Assembly: GCA_903813345.2 (NCBI GenBank)
Contig: CAIIXF020000001.1
Span: 43,991,366 to 44,055,365 of the forward strand
From: Owenia fusiformis
Lineage: Eukaryota; Annelida; Polychaeta; Sabellida; Oweniidae
Reading direction: 5' to 3'
Length of the DNA stretch: 64,000 nt
The position numbers and the translations under genes were made by a program. Under the pieces are notes generated by a model that saw only the letters and a list, made by a program, of their open reading frames with translations, was not told where the DNA came from and searched no databases. Of the stretch, positions 12,401-27,400 are shown in pieces (position 1 is the stretch's first letter; each line of letters opens with the position of its first letter).

Positions 12401-15400
12401 ATAACTGTCCACTTTGGCCATAATTCATTACTCAATGGATGGAGGAGTTTGAGGTATCAGATGGTTCAATAAAGCTTGTTTCTGACTGGTGTCATAGTTG
12501 TGGAAAAAGTATATTATGGTCTTGACAAATTTCACAGAAAATTTCTGGATAATTTTTGACTGAATATCCGCATATCATTAGCCTTCACAACTATGTTGCC
12601 TTTCTTCATTGCTCCCAAGTGAATATTTACATAGCGTATACACTAGTTGTTCATGTCATGTTCATGGAATACTGTATATGATATCTATATTGCCTTCATG
12701 GTTTTATTTATTGCAAAGCACCAAATAAGAATACCCTGAAAATGTGTCATATTTTCCTGAGATATGAAATCTATGTTGGCAGAGTTTTAAACTATTAAGA
12801 CACCCCCGTGCTATCAACATATATTCATTTTCTGACTAACAGTGGTCCCAATAATAGTGGTTTATAACTAACAGGTTTTGGGTGAAGCTTGTAAAACATG
12901 TTATAGTCTACAACGATTACCAGGATTTGAGTGAAAAATGTACAATGTATTATATGTTTAGCTCCAAACAGCAAGTTTTGGGTGAAACAGATGCGTAATG
13001 TGTTCTAGCTTTCAAACAGTTTTTTATGAAAGATTTACAATGTGTCACATAACTCATTACAATTGTTAGCAAGTTTTGGGTGAAAGATGTACAATGTGTT
13101 ATTGTTTGTAACATTTACCAAGATTTGGGTGAAAGATGTACAATGTACTGTAAATTGCTTTTTGACACCCGTTTTAATTTGGCGGATTAATGAAAACCGC
13201 CAAATTAAGTCTCCGTCAATTTTTTTAAAACATCCATGACTATTTTCGGACGAAGATTTTTCGTCCAGAGACTCGTCCTTGTGTGACCTTGCAGGGTAAA
13301 ACTTTGGTCAAAATTTGAAAAATAACACAAAACGTCAATTTTGAAAAATTTCCAAAGATCTACAAAGGGACTGCTGGTTCAGAAGTTTTGGGTGAAAGAT
13401 GTACAACATGTTGCAATACTTTAACAAGTAAGCTGATTTTCAGTGAAAGATAAGTCATGTGTCAAGACTAGTATTGAGATAATGTATAACTTTAAATCTA
13501 CATGTTTGAGCATGATATCATTGATGAAAAATTGATAAATTAAAAGTGATAAGTTAGATGGCCTCTGCATAAGTATTTTGTGTTATGAAGTGAACAAAAT
13601 TGAATAAATTAGGAGCTTTGTGGTGCCTTGCGGTTGGGCTGGCAGCCCAATAAATCTTTTCCACAGATTTCCAGCTAAACCATGTGAGGGATTCATCTGA
13701 AATTTTCAGGGATGTTTCCACGTATGGATGTCTAGGTCCTGATTCCTTTTTGGGCATTCTGGGTAAATGTTAAGGTTGCCATTTTGAATTTTCTATCCTT
13801 AAATCTTATCTGTCGAGGCTTTCGGCCAAACCATTTAAGGGATTCATCTGAAATTTTCAGAGAGTTTTCTACCTCTGAAAGTTTAGAACAGATTTGTTTT
13901 TGGGCATTTTGGGTAAATATTATTTTTCATCCTAAAGTATTTCAAGCCAAAACCGTTACAAAGATTCATCTGAAATTTTTCTAAAATTTTTCTAGGTATG
14001 AACATTGAGATCTGATTAGTTTTTGGGCATTCTGAGTAAATGTTTAAGTGGCCCTTTTGGATTTCACGTCCCGAGATCTTGTCTGTAGGAGCTTGTCTAA
14101 AGGTCTCCACCCAAACAGTTTCAAATTTTTAGGGATGTTTCTATGTATTCTTTTTTGGCAGTATGGGTAAATGTTATGGTGGCCATTTTGAATTTTCTGT
14201 CCTGAAAACTGCCTATTCTATCAAAAGGTATCATTCTGTTCACTCGGGGTCTTTTTGCATAAGATTCACTGATATTGCATTAACTGATTGTTTATAAACC
14301 TAACTATATCGTAATACTTTTCTTTTCCCAATTTAAGCTGGAGATACTGATTTTTTCAGAGGAAGAGCAATGGCTGTTTGGACAAGACGTGAACAATAGT
14401 TGAACTTGTATACATTGTCTTATCACAAATTACAACACCATTTCTCTTCCATGAAATTCTGACTGCCAGTCGGTAAACATACATATGTTCCGATCTGATA
14501 GAACAAGTTGTTTCACATATATGAAGAATTACTGACATTTTGACAACAGTAAAGTTATTTATTGTGGTTCAAATGGCTACTCCATCGAAAACACATGGTA
14601 TGCATAATTTAATATCTATATCTACAGCATGGAATCTGCTATAATTATCATATAGTACTAGACAAATATGACTTACAAAAATTGGGTGTTAATCTTATTT
14701 GATTTTTTTTCATTGTTTCTCGTCATATCATATAGGTTGCAATAATGACTGATGATTACACATCCCCAGTAACAAACACATATTGAGGTAGAGCATTGTT
14801 AAGTTACATATTGAATCATTAGAACTAGACTTGTTATTTGGGTTTATTACCTTGGTTAGTGCATTTTCTTCTATCAAATAGTTTTACACTAGTTTTATAT
14901 TCAATTTCCTATATAAGGCAATAATCACTCATCATGAGAAAGCATGGCCTTCTATTAGCTTCTTTCTTGAAAATATATTTCCAGTTGAAGGCAGAAAGAT
15001 GTGGTGTCGAGTATCAGAATGATGACCACTAAGATCTTATTAGCACTAAAACGTTAGAATCATCTGTAATGTTGGATAACTAGCCAATGGGGAGCAAATT
15101 GGATTCAGAAATTCAAATAAAAAATAGGGAATCTTGGCCCCTGTGCTCACTTTTTGGTGTCAGAATTGCCAATTTCTCAAAAATCAAGTTGATCTGAAAA
15201 ATGGTGATGAAGAGTCATATAGATAACCAAGGATATGCATGAAACAAATGTCCATACAACCTCATATAAATAACAGATGCCTCACGAATCACTGAAAACT
15301 TTGTCGTTATTAGACTGCTATATATTAAGAGAAAACTGATGTGAAAGCTGCAACAGGTCTCCATGATAGGTGAACTGAGCAAACATTTTCTTCTTAATAA

Positions 15401-18400
15401 GGCTCTATTGGACAATGCTGTCAAGTTGATTGAGTTAAAGCTATACAAGACTTAATTTAGAGCAGTAATCACAGTGTGATGACTATACAGGACATTTCTC
15501 TGATCTTATTAAGGGATGAGGCACTGAGATAGATTAATTACTTCACATTACCTGGGATGTTTCTCTACAGAGTGAGATTCTTGCGCTATACCCCGTATTT
15601 GAGATTACATAAGAGTTATTAATTTTATTTATATGGCTTTCTTTTGTTTTTTTCAAATATTGACCTCAGTAATCAGTTGCTTACTTTTGCATAGTATTGC
15701 GGTATATGTACTTAAAAGCAAGCATGACAGGGATGAATTAGATAATTCTATATATATTTGTCATAGTCTTTTGCATATTTTGTTATATGTACTATACATG
15801 AACATAGGACATAATAACCTACCTAGGTATATGTGAATCAATTAGAAGACAAATATGTTTGCTAAAGCGAAGACTCATAGATGTTATTGATAAAAAATCA
15901 GTTGGTAATGTTAAGTTTGTTATTAGAGTTATTGTTATGTTTCTTTGACGTTCAAGGTACATTGTACATTGTTATGTTTCTTTATCATCACAACATATAT
16001 TCAGAAGGTTAGGTTTTACAACATTTACTGTTATAATTAACACACATAGTTATATAACATTAGGTATACTACATGCAAATTGCCATAACAACGACAACAA
16101 TATTGCCATAGCAGTCAAATAGCCAAAGTGAAGGGTAATGCAACAATGCAAATGTGACATGAAGTGATTGTTTTTAAAACATGCAAAATATATTTTAAGC
16201 CATATTGTTGCTCAATTAGGAGCTCATGTTGAACTAATTACAAAATTTCAACACCTCCATTTAAGATTACTGTTATCAAAATATGAGTTATGATTTAATT
16301 TGATCAAATTTGTTTACATTTATAAAAAAAAATATATGAAACATGCAATTTGGTGAAAATGCAAAAACACCAGACATATTTTGTAAATATTTTAGGAAAG
16401 GGCACTCATAAAGCATGTATCAATACTAGATAACGGCAACTCCGCGGAGTAGCAAATCCCAACGAACAAAATATCAATTAGCGAATTCCAATCAATTATA
16501 CTCATTACATTGGTTAAAATTGAAAAAATTAGATTTTAGAATTGCGAATTCCTGCAAAGCAGCCATTTTGAATTTTCTGAGATACAAATCTGAAAAATAA
16601 TACCATAATTGTGATCTACTCCAAAATTCCTTCAATTTGAGTATAATATAGCCATACTTTGAAGGGATCAAAAAATTATTGCGAAATCGTACATTAGACG
16701 GCCATTTTGAATTTTACGAGGCTCGAATCAGAAAAAGATACAATATTTGCAATCTACTCTTAATTGTCTTTCATTTGAGTATAATAAAGCTATACTTTAG
16801 AAAGATCTAAAAATTAGCGAAAATTTCTGTTTTCCTGTCCCCCCATACACGGCCCCTGGGGGTCAGGATGAAAAACACGGAATATATGTGAAATAGATAA
16901 ATGTTGTGAATATACTACCAAAATTTCAAACAATAATATTAATTACTTTGGTTCAGAATGAAAAATTTATGATTTTTGCGAAAAAGTCCCGTCATTTTTA
17001 AAGCGGCGGCCATCTTGAAAAAAGTTTTTTTTGCGTAAAACTATTCACCAATATACATCTTTCCACTAAATATGAAGAAAATCCGTCTACTAGTATTTGA
17101 GTTATCTTCCGGACAGACGGACGGACTGACTGACTGACTGACGGACTGACGGACGGACAGACGGACGGACGGACGGAGGGCTTCACTATATCCCTACCGA
17201 ACTTCGTTCGTTGGGATAATAACAATGATTTAAAGCCATAATCACAAGACAAGCCAGTGCAAGAATTAAATGCTACCAACAATGCTGTTTCTATATAGCA
17301 ATAGACATTTCTTCCCATCTCCTGACCAACAACTCTCCCAGCCTCATAATTCCTCGTTTCACGCGCCTTAGTGCGAGTAGTGGGAGGGGGCAGATGTAAC
17401 TAGATAAAGGCAACGCCAAGGAGGAGTAAATCCCAACTCCCTTAGAAATTCTAATAACTACAGAAATCTATTGAATGAACATATGAATGGTAACAATTTT
17501 AAAGACATCTGGCAAAGGTCAAATCACAAAGGCAATCTATGGTACAATAAGCCATATTCCCTGTTAAGTAAATTTAATTTGAATACATCTGAACGTTCTG
17601 GATGAAGCAAAGGTAACATCTCAAGGCTCTGAATAATAAGAGATACTTTGAAGAGATGATTTCAAAACATTGAAAGGAAAAACTGGCATCTTTTGGTTTT
17701 GGATGGTATGAAGGCTTCAATGTGTATATCAATACCAAACTTTGGGATACCATAATACAGCATCCAAAATTATTAAATAAATAAAATGATTAGAAATGAA
17801 ATGTGGTATTAATAAACAAACAAAAAAAGTAAAATAACAAAAATAATTGTTAAATTGAATATCAGATTTGACCTCAAATAATTCTGGCATATTTTGTCAC
17901 ATTTGAGTTTCCTAATATATTTGAACATATTTCAGTTGAAGATACAAGTATGACACAGTATTTAATTGAATATTTTGCACTACTCTTCTCTATGGCTAAG
18001 GTTGTTTGAGACATCCATGCAATTTAGAAGCAAACAACTAGTGGTTACATCATCTAAGATCAGTATGTACATTCATAAATATTCTAAAGATACAATTCAA
18101 TATATGTTAAGAGACAATATATTAAGATAACATTATTTTTACTATTATTTATTTCAACTATTCAAACTAATTTCAAAGACAGAAATAAAATCAAAACTGA
18201 TGTATAATACTCAATTAGAAAAGTATAACAGCTCATAAAAGTTATTTAACAATGCATAGAGAAAAATATGGCTAGATAAAGTAGCGTTGTATACTGTAGA
18301 ATTGTATAAGAGGAGATGTTTGTAGAACAGAGCTAGAAGAGAATAGCATCATAATATGTAGATAAGAACTGTAGAACTTCAGTAAATATAAGTCAAAATA

Positions 18401-21400
18401 AATACAGTCTTATGCATAGCACCAATAAATGGCTCAACAGTATGCTTTCTTGGTGTTGTGTATAAGACTGTATTCACAAAAACATCAATGATAACTTTTT
18501 GTAAATGTATCAAACTAGGGCTGCTGAACTAGAATCATAAGGATACGAAAAAATAGTTTAAAAGAAAGATGGTCAAAACTGCAAATGTGTAGAAAGGACT
18601 GAATAGTGATACAAAGTGGTGTATAATGCTGACTGTCAGGCATAAATGATGGTGTATAAGGTTGAATGATGGTACATAAGCCTGAGTTGTGTTGAATGTC
18701 AGTATATATCAGTAGGGCACGCCTTAAGCGTCGGACAGCTGGTCATTATCTGGTTACTTTTGATACTGACCAGTTGATTTTTTCACTAGGTATAGGAAAA
18801 TAACATTGCAACTGGTCAGTAATGCCTTTTTGACCAGCAGCTCTGGAATCCTTAGGGCACTGTACACTGTATGTATGCCTGTATGATAGATTAGGCCTAT
18901 GTTCCATCATACATATGAACTGACATTCAACTCCAATAGATCAATATGATGGTACATAGGTCCCAATGGTGGTGTATGGGGTTCAATGATAGTACATAGG
19001 CCTGAATTATCCTGTATTCGGGCTGAATGATGGTACATAGCCCTGTATGATGGTACATAAGTCTGAATGAAGGTGTATTAGGGTTTAATGTCAGTTCATA
19101 GGCCTGTATTATGGTAAGTCTAAATAATGGTGTATTAGGGTTGAATGTCAGTTCGTAGGCCTTTATGAAGGTACATAGGCATTCATTGTGTTGTATTGGG
19201 GTTGAATGTCTGTTCGTAGGCCTGTATGAAGGTACATAGGCATTCATTGTGTTGTATTGGGGTTGAATGTCTGTTCGTAGGCCTGTATGATGGTACACAG
19301 GCCTGAATCATGGTGTATTAGGGTTCAATGTCAGTTCATAAACCTGTATGTTGGTACATAGGTCAGAATGGTGGTGTATTAGGGTTCAATGTCAGTTCAT
19401 AAACCTGTATGATGGTACATAGGTCAGAATGATGGTGTATTAAGGTTGAATATCAGTCCATGGGCTGACATTCAATGTCAGTTCATAAACCTGTATGATG
19501 GTACATAGGTCAGAATGATGGTGTATTAGGGTTCAATGTCAGTTCATAAACCTGTATGATGGTGCAGAGGTCAGAATGATGGTGTATTTAGGTTGAATAT
19601 CAGTCCATGGGCTGACATTCAATGTCAGTTCATAAACCTGTATGATGGTACATAGGTCAGAATGATGGTTATTAGGGTTCAATGTCAATTCATAAACCTG
19701 TATGATGGTGCATAGGTCTGAATGATGGTGTTTAAAGGATTCCATGTCGGTAGATATGCCTGTATGATGGTAAATAGGTCTGAATTGAGATGTGTAAGGT
19801 TGAATGTCACTAGACAGGTCTATACAATGGAACATAGGTCTAAATGATGGGGTATATCAGTTCATATGCCTGCATGATGATGCATAGGTCTGAATGATGG
19901 TGTATAAGGGTTGTATGTCAGTTCATAGGCCTGTATGCTGGTACATAGGTCTGAATGGTGGTGAATGGGGCTGAATGACAGTACATAGACCTGAACTATG
20001 GTGTATTAAAGCTAAAAGACATTCATATGCCTATATGATAATACATAAGGCTAAATTGTGGTGTATTTAGATTGAATGTTATTACGTAAGGCTTATTGGT
20101 GGGGTATGGGGCTAAACCTTAGTATATCATAGATACTAGTTTTCCGTAATTCCACGGAGCGGAAAAAATTGATCATAAGTTCCATTTGCAGAATCCCTGA
20201 TTTTACTGAAAATTCATTTGAATTACCAGAATTTCACAAAATTAACAAAAACAATGCTTCCTGTGCTTCATTCCCCCACAAATTATATTTTTATTGGAAT
20301 GTGTTCTTGAATAATTACCCACAATGCAACACTCGAAAAGAACATTTTGATACCTCTTTTCCCTAATTATTGGTCTTTTTTTTGTTTACTTTTGAATGAG
20401 ATAAATCATGCTTCATGTTTTAATAATATTTAAAATTGATTTTTCTTGAAGATAATGCAAGAAACATTTACTTTAATCTAAATCTTTTTGAAATATTACC
20501 AAAAAGAGAAGCATGGCACTGCTCATTTTGAATTGCTCATGTAATAATACAGAGTTGCATACCCTTCTATTGAATGCCCATGGTGGTATATAGGTATACG
20601 TCAGAATAATTGGTGTATAAGGGTTGAATGTCAGTTTATGGGCCTGTATGATGGTACATTAGTCTGAATGATGGCGTTTTAGGGTTGAATGTCAGTTCAT
20701 AGGCCTGTATGATAGTACATATGTCTGGAGACTGAATCATGTTGTATAAGGGTTGAATGTCACTTCATAGCCCTGTATGTTGGTACATAGGCTTGAATTA
20801 TGATGTGTAAGGGTTGAATGACAGTTCATAGGCCTGTATAATGGTACATAGGTCTGAATTATGATGTATTAGGGTTGAATATTAGTTCATAGGTCTATAC
20901 AATGGTACATAGGTCTGAATGATGGTGTATTGGGTTGAATGTCAGTTCATAGCCCTGTATGATGGTACATAGGCCTGAATTCTGATGTATTAAGATTGAA
21001 TGTCAGCTCAAGAGCCTGTGTGATAGTACATAGGTCTTAACAATGGTGTATTGGGGTTGAATGTCAGTTCATAGGCCTGTATGATGGTACATAGGCCTGA
21101 ATTATGATGTATTAGGGTTGAATGTCAGTTCATGTGTACGATGGAACATAGGCCTGAATTATGATGTATTAGGGTTGAATGTCAGTTCATATGTATGATG
21201 GAACACAGGCCTGAATTATGTTGTATTAGGGTTGAATCTCAGTTAATATGTATGATGGAACATAGGCCTGAATTGCGATGTATTAGGGTTGAATGTCAGT
21301 TTATATGTACAGCGCTTGCATTAGGTTAGAAAATTTGTGAGTCCCAAGGACGCAATTTTTTTTAAAAAGTGTGTCCTTTGAAAAAAGTGTGTCCCCTATT

Positions 21401-24400
21401 TCTAGCCTGTTTTGAGGTATAACTTTATTTTAAAAGCATTTTTTACCAAAACACCTTTCAGTTTTTGATTTCTTGCCGCGAATTTAAAATGGAAGTAAAC
21501 GTTAAGTAGGGACTGAATAAGTGCATGTTCGTTCATTCGACAATGAATACATTTTCTTTCATGAATAAACTAATATTTGTTTCTGAATAGGAAAAACTGT
21601 GGGGTGTCATGGTTTCAAATCTAAAAATAAACAAAGTCGAAAAAATTCGAGAGAATCATGATTATTTGTAAATATTCAACATGTTGAGCCTTATTTACGA
21701 TTCAAATAAATGTGAGAGATCATAATTATTTGTTTTTGTTAGGTATCGTTGTAAACACATTGTAGTATTGACCTAAAAAAAATTTGCGTCCAAAAAACGG
21801 AAATATTTTCAATTTTTGCATCCTCCAAATTATTTTTGAGTCCTTCACATGTAAGGGACGCCGTTAATGCAAGCCCTGTATGTATGATGGAACATAAGCC
21901 TGAATTATGATGTATTTGGGTTGAATGTCAGTTCATAGGCCTGTATGCTGGTACATAGGCCTGAATTATGTTGTATTAGGGTTGAATGTCAGTTTATAGA
22001 CCTGTATGATGGTACATATGCCTGAATTCTGATGTATTAAGATTGAATGTCAGCTCAAGAGCCTGTGTGATAGTACATAGGTCTGAACAACGGTGTAATA
22101 GGGTTGAATATCAGTTCATAGGCCTGTATGATGGTACATAGGCCTGAATTGGGATATATTAGGGTTAAATGTCAGTTCATATGTACATATATGTTCATAT
22201 GTTCATATGGAACATAAGCCTGAATTATGATATATTTGGGTTGAATGTCAGTTCATAAGCCTGTATGCTGGTACATAGGCCTGAATTCTGATGTATTAGG
22301 GTTGAATGTCAGTTCATATGTATGATGGTAAATAGGTCTGAGTTATGTTGTATTAGGGCTGAATGTCAGTTCATAAACTTTATGATGGTACATATAGGTC
22401 TGAATTATGATGTATTAGGGTTGAATATCAGTTCAAAATTAGTCTTGCCCCAAGACTGTGGACCCCCGTTATCTTCTTCACTAACACACACCACAGTCTT
22501 GTAAACACTTATGATATGATGATATACTTAAAGAACATACGAGACCCTGTAGGTGTGAAATAGGGAGGGGGGAGGGCGTGAGCTAGACTAGCCAGAATCA
22601 GAAATGGAACTCCTTTCAAAGCTAAATTATATTGTCCAAAGGTCTGAATGATGGTAACTGAATGATGGTATACGGGGCAGTCAAAGGCACCTGTCAAGCT
22701 TTCTTACAGCCATTTATGTCACATTTACACAGGATCTCATTGCCTGGTCAATGTGCGGGAGCAGGTCGTTTTTACAAGAAATTTCAAGATTTTCACACAA
22801 TATATTTTCTAACTGAAAAGCACATGTAATGAACTAGCACATGTAATGACAATTGAAGTTTCTAAAAAAAGGCACTTACATCCTACTCGGAATGATCGTT
22901 TTTCAATTACAACTTTTTAACGTATTACCAAGTAAAAACCGATTAAAATATTTCTTACTTCAAACAGCCAAATTGAAATAAGAAAAATATTTTAATCAGT
23001 ATTTAGACTATCTTTGATAATAATTAGAAGCCTTCGTTAAAATACATTAATGAAAAGATATAATGGAAAAACGATCATTCTGAGTGTGGGATGTTAGTGC
23101 CTTTTTACTAACTTTTTATTGGATCATAATAGACTTCCAACGAATTTCATGAAGCACAGTTGACATTGTCATCGCATGTGCTGGTTCATTTTCTCTGCGA
23201 ATAAACAGCTTTTCAAAATACATTGTATGAAAATTTCTTGTATTAACGGATTGCTCCCTCACATTCACCAAATTAGGAGATGGCATCCCGTGATTAAGGT
23301 GACAGCCCGTCATATCACATTTGTGTCATACTTGATTAGTAGGCAAGTATATTACATTTGGTTGGTACACAGATAAATTTTATATATTTAGGTAGTAGTC
23401 ATGTCAAATAAACAGGCTGTGGTAAGCAATTGTGTCAAATTTGGGTGTTAATACGATACACTTATAGGTGATACGCATTTATAGAGGTGTCACGGGTCAG
23501 ATATTTTTTGGGTCAGGTCAGGCCAGAAAAATGTGCGGGTCAGGTAATTTCGGGTTGGGTCACAGAAAAATGAATTTGACCTACGGTAATTGTCAAACCA
23601 TTTAAGTGAATACACGGCATATTATGAGCCAATAATTTATGATATTCCTGAGTGTTCGAATCTGATCAGAAATTTGTAAGTAGTTATTTGTGACCCAAAG
23701 CGAGCCATGCAAGCCAAAATTTGGGTTGACTTCGGGTCAGTGTGACACCTCTATGCATTTACATTGCATTTGGGTGGTAGGCAAATGTCACATTTGGTTT
23801 TTGTCATATCCAGGTAGTAGGTAGTTGTCATTTTGGGAAACAAACTTGGACTATGGTCAATGTTATTGTGTTTCAGCCAAATTCTGAAGTAAAACTGTCA
23901 AATCATGTATCATGGTGTAGACCTCATATCCACAAACTAAAAGCCCCATATTCCATCTTCCAATAAATCTTGCCATATTTTGATATACCTATGAAACTGG
24001 GATATGTCAGGTAGATTCGTGTCACTGTGTCATGGGTTGTGGGAAACATTGTTTCCAAGCAAATTGCAGCTTATTGCTCAAAAACAAAACCCTCTTAGAA
24101 TTTACAATGCATCTGGGTTATATATCCAAGTTCCTTTGAAATGCAAAATGTGGCAGGATTTAGTGAAATGGTCTATAAGTATATTTCTATGGTAAGCTGT
24201 CTATGATACAATACAATACAAACATCCTCATGGAAACTGGTAGTGTCCTAATTATCTAATCATACAGTCATCAGTCGTCACGTTTGGTTGAAAGAGTATC
24301 AGAATTTGAATGTACTTGATTGTCATATTTCGATGATAGGTTTGTTAATGTTTGCTGATAGACAGCTGTTTCGCTGCAATTGTGCAGCATTTAGCTGATA

Positions 24401-27400
24401 GACAATTTTGTAGCTTTTGTGTGACAGTTTTATCATGTACCGATTATAGGCAATTACCGTATTCTCTGTAATTACCGCCCACTCTCTAATAAGCGCCCAC
24501 CCCATTTCACAAAGTTCAAGAAACATCGAGGAATCAACAAGAATTGAAGAATATATCAGGAAAAAAATATTTCTCAAAATCCAGGAGCGGGCGATAATAG
24601 AGTACTTACCCTAAAACTGCTGTAAACACGACGCGTTTTGTAATTCTATGCATCCTCTCGATACATATCTATCGATGGGTGCTTCCCACACCATACCATG
24701 CTAATATTGTCTCCAAATAGTCCATAATGAATGAAGGAATTGTTCTTTATCGGCATTCAGAAATTTCAAAAGCTACTGCGCAGATGTTCTGCGCATGTCA
24801 AGGTCGTGAACTTTCTGGTTTCTTTTTAATGTTTCTCGACTTTTACAGGACTTTTGCACGAATAATGATGATCTCTCATCAAATTAGAAATAATGTATAA
24901 CTTTAGATCGATATCCAGCAGTCTCTAATGGAAATATTGAAGGTAATCGGCGATAATGACAAAGTGGGCGTGCCGGAAATAAATTAGACATAGACGGGTC
25001 TTCAACCACTGTCAATATTGTCTAAGCGATCTTTACCATATTCTCTCCAATAACAGCACTTGTCATATTATTATAAAAATATGTTGAAGAAAATGCATTC
25101 TTGTCAAGAAAAATTGCCATACATGAAATTCCTCGGGATTTCTGATTTCTTTCATACGTGGGCGCTTATTAGAATGGTCTAAATAATGTATTTTCAATTT
25201 TCTAAACGCCCTGGGCGCTAATTACAGAGAATACGGTATGTCAGAATTGGGTAGAATGTCTATGGTATATTTGGGTGCTAGTTGTATAGTTGTAGCATAT
25301 TGGGGTGCTAGCTAAGAAAAGTTGTAGCACACTAGGGTGCTACTGCTAGCTATATACTTACAGGGAAGAAACCAGGAGGCATTGGCCCACCGGGTAAACC
25401 ATCCTGGGGAGGCATATTTAAAGGACTAGGTGTGGCGGAGTTCTGAAAACAGAAACAACAATATTATAAAATGAGATTTATAGTTAAAGAGATTATTTTG
25501 TATACAAAACAGCATATTGAAAAAACCAATATTTTCATCCTCAGCACTAAAGTAGAAATTTCACAATCTTTTGATACAAATAAAAGCATGTAAATCTCAG
25601 CGAATGCTAGTTTGATTTCTGAATAAGTAACGAAATCTGCTGATTTCACAAAGTGCACAAAGCATCACGTAACAATGAGGTCCATTCACCTTAATATACA
25701 ATAGACCAATAGTAAGACTTCCCAATAAAAGCACACATATTGATGCAACTCTACTAACGTCAATGACATTACCAAACAAGCTTACTGAAAAGGTACCTGT
25801 ATCAAAAAGGTACTTCTATCAAACTGGTACCTTATATAAGCCAAATTAAAAAGAATCTCATTAATATAATTTTCCTTTTACTGAAAATCATCATTCAATC
25901 TAAAAATGACCCTTGAAAAACTGACCGACAATCAATTAGTCACAAAAAACTAACATGAAGTTGTTTTTATTCTATTCTACTTCAATTGTATGTCTATTTC
26001 TATACAATAATTGATTTTTATAATAGAAGAACTTAAGAGCGATGTGTAAAAGTATATGTACAGAACAGTATTTTATTTATTACAATTGGCAACTTTCCCT
26101 GGTTGAGTATTAACACATAAATATGAAAGTAATGAAATAAAATATGACAGACTGCAAGAAATCTAGAGCTTCAAAAACTATGTGTCCTGATGTTATACCC
26201 AAGCAGGATGCCAATGTTATATTGCTTCAGATGACAAATAGGGCAAGATATATGGTTCTGACAATGCAAGCAATTACAGGGGGTACAACCATTTGTAAGA
26301 ACAGCCATGCATATTGATTTTAACTGGTGACCTTTGTATAGAAAGTATACTAAATAAATTCTCCCCAACATTTATGATATCTTCATCATCATGATGTAAC
26401 ATTGCCTTAAAGCTTTTAAAACTGATAACCAAAGAGGGTATATATTTTCTGTTGTGAAAAATCTTTACAAGGAGTAAAACTGTATTGTTTATGTTTTGTA
26501 GTAAGCCACATGGCCACATTGAAGAGTTAAAATAGTTAACACTTTTCTTAGCTGTGAATACATGTGAGTGGGCTTATAGGAGTATAAAGGCCACTTTCAA
26601 TATGAACTGAGATGACAAACTAAAGTTTAACCCTTCCATGGTGAATCTTCCTCATAGACTTTCAGATTAAACATAATTAACTCAAATTAACCCACAGATA
26701 TTTTACATTATAGTTTTTATTTTCTATTAAAAATGTTCCCTGCCTGAAAAATATTTACTCAGTGCAGATCCAATATTGGAAAAGATTTACGTATAAAAAA
26801 TGGAATAACGTAAACATCTACCTATATCTATAAATAAATTATTGAAACCACTTTTGTTTTTAAATTTCAAATTATAACATTTGACTACCCAGAAAGTGAA
26901 CAATGTACTTGGTGAAAATGAGTACATCATAGAGTAGTTACAAATAAGAGGATGAGACAGATAGATGAATGATTGATTAAAGCTAACACATTTCAAGAGT
27001 ACTTTACTGACAGATGCCACATTTTGAAACAGTCAAAATTGTTGATTGGTTTCATTATGAGGCATTCATCATTTAGTTGATTCTGTTTTGTTTTGTTATG
27101 GTTAAAATTAGACAAAACAAACATTTGAAGTGCATCTGAAATTGGACTCCTTTAAAACACAACCTCAAACTACAAAAAAGCAGGTATGACATTCCTTTCG
27201 TTGAGTACACTGTAAGTCTTACCTCCACTATAACGAATACGGTATTTAAAAGATGGAATCAAAACTCTCTTAGATAAAATTATCCTTCTTAATTGGTTTT
27301 AATGTAGCAACAGACTGTGATCAGGCTCATTGCTTGGTATTTTAAAACACTTTTCATAATTAAAGCTGGACTGCGCTCCGAAACGCAATCTTGGGTTGTT

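Larger units (their letters stand above)
11372..25361. other. SSBP intron 6
   Basis: A 13,990-bp intron. It contains two long minisatellites, a 120-150-bp tandem repeat and at least five mobile elements, listed separately. The stretches 14.3-16.4 kb and 17.5-18.6 kb look like unique A+T-rich sequence with nothing recognised. The interruption at 20121-20589 in the 61-bp array has no visible terminal repeats; it opens with a small TTTTCCG/CGGAAAA hairpin at 20141. Confidence 0.85.

Noticed and set aside
18927-19835. Two minus-strand frames of about 100-120 codons with [11 protein letters not shown] repeats
   Set aside because: They read through the 61-bp minisatellite and end when the array drifts out of frame.
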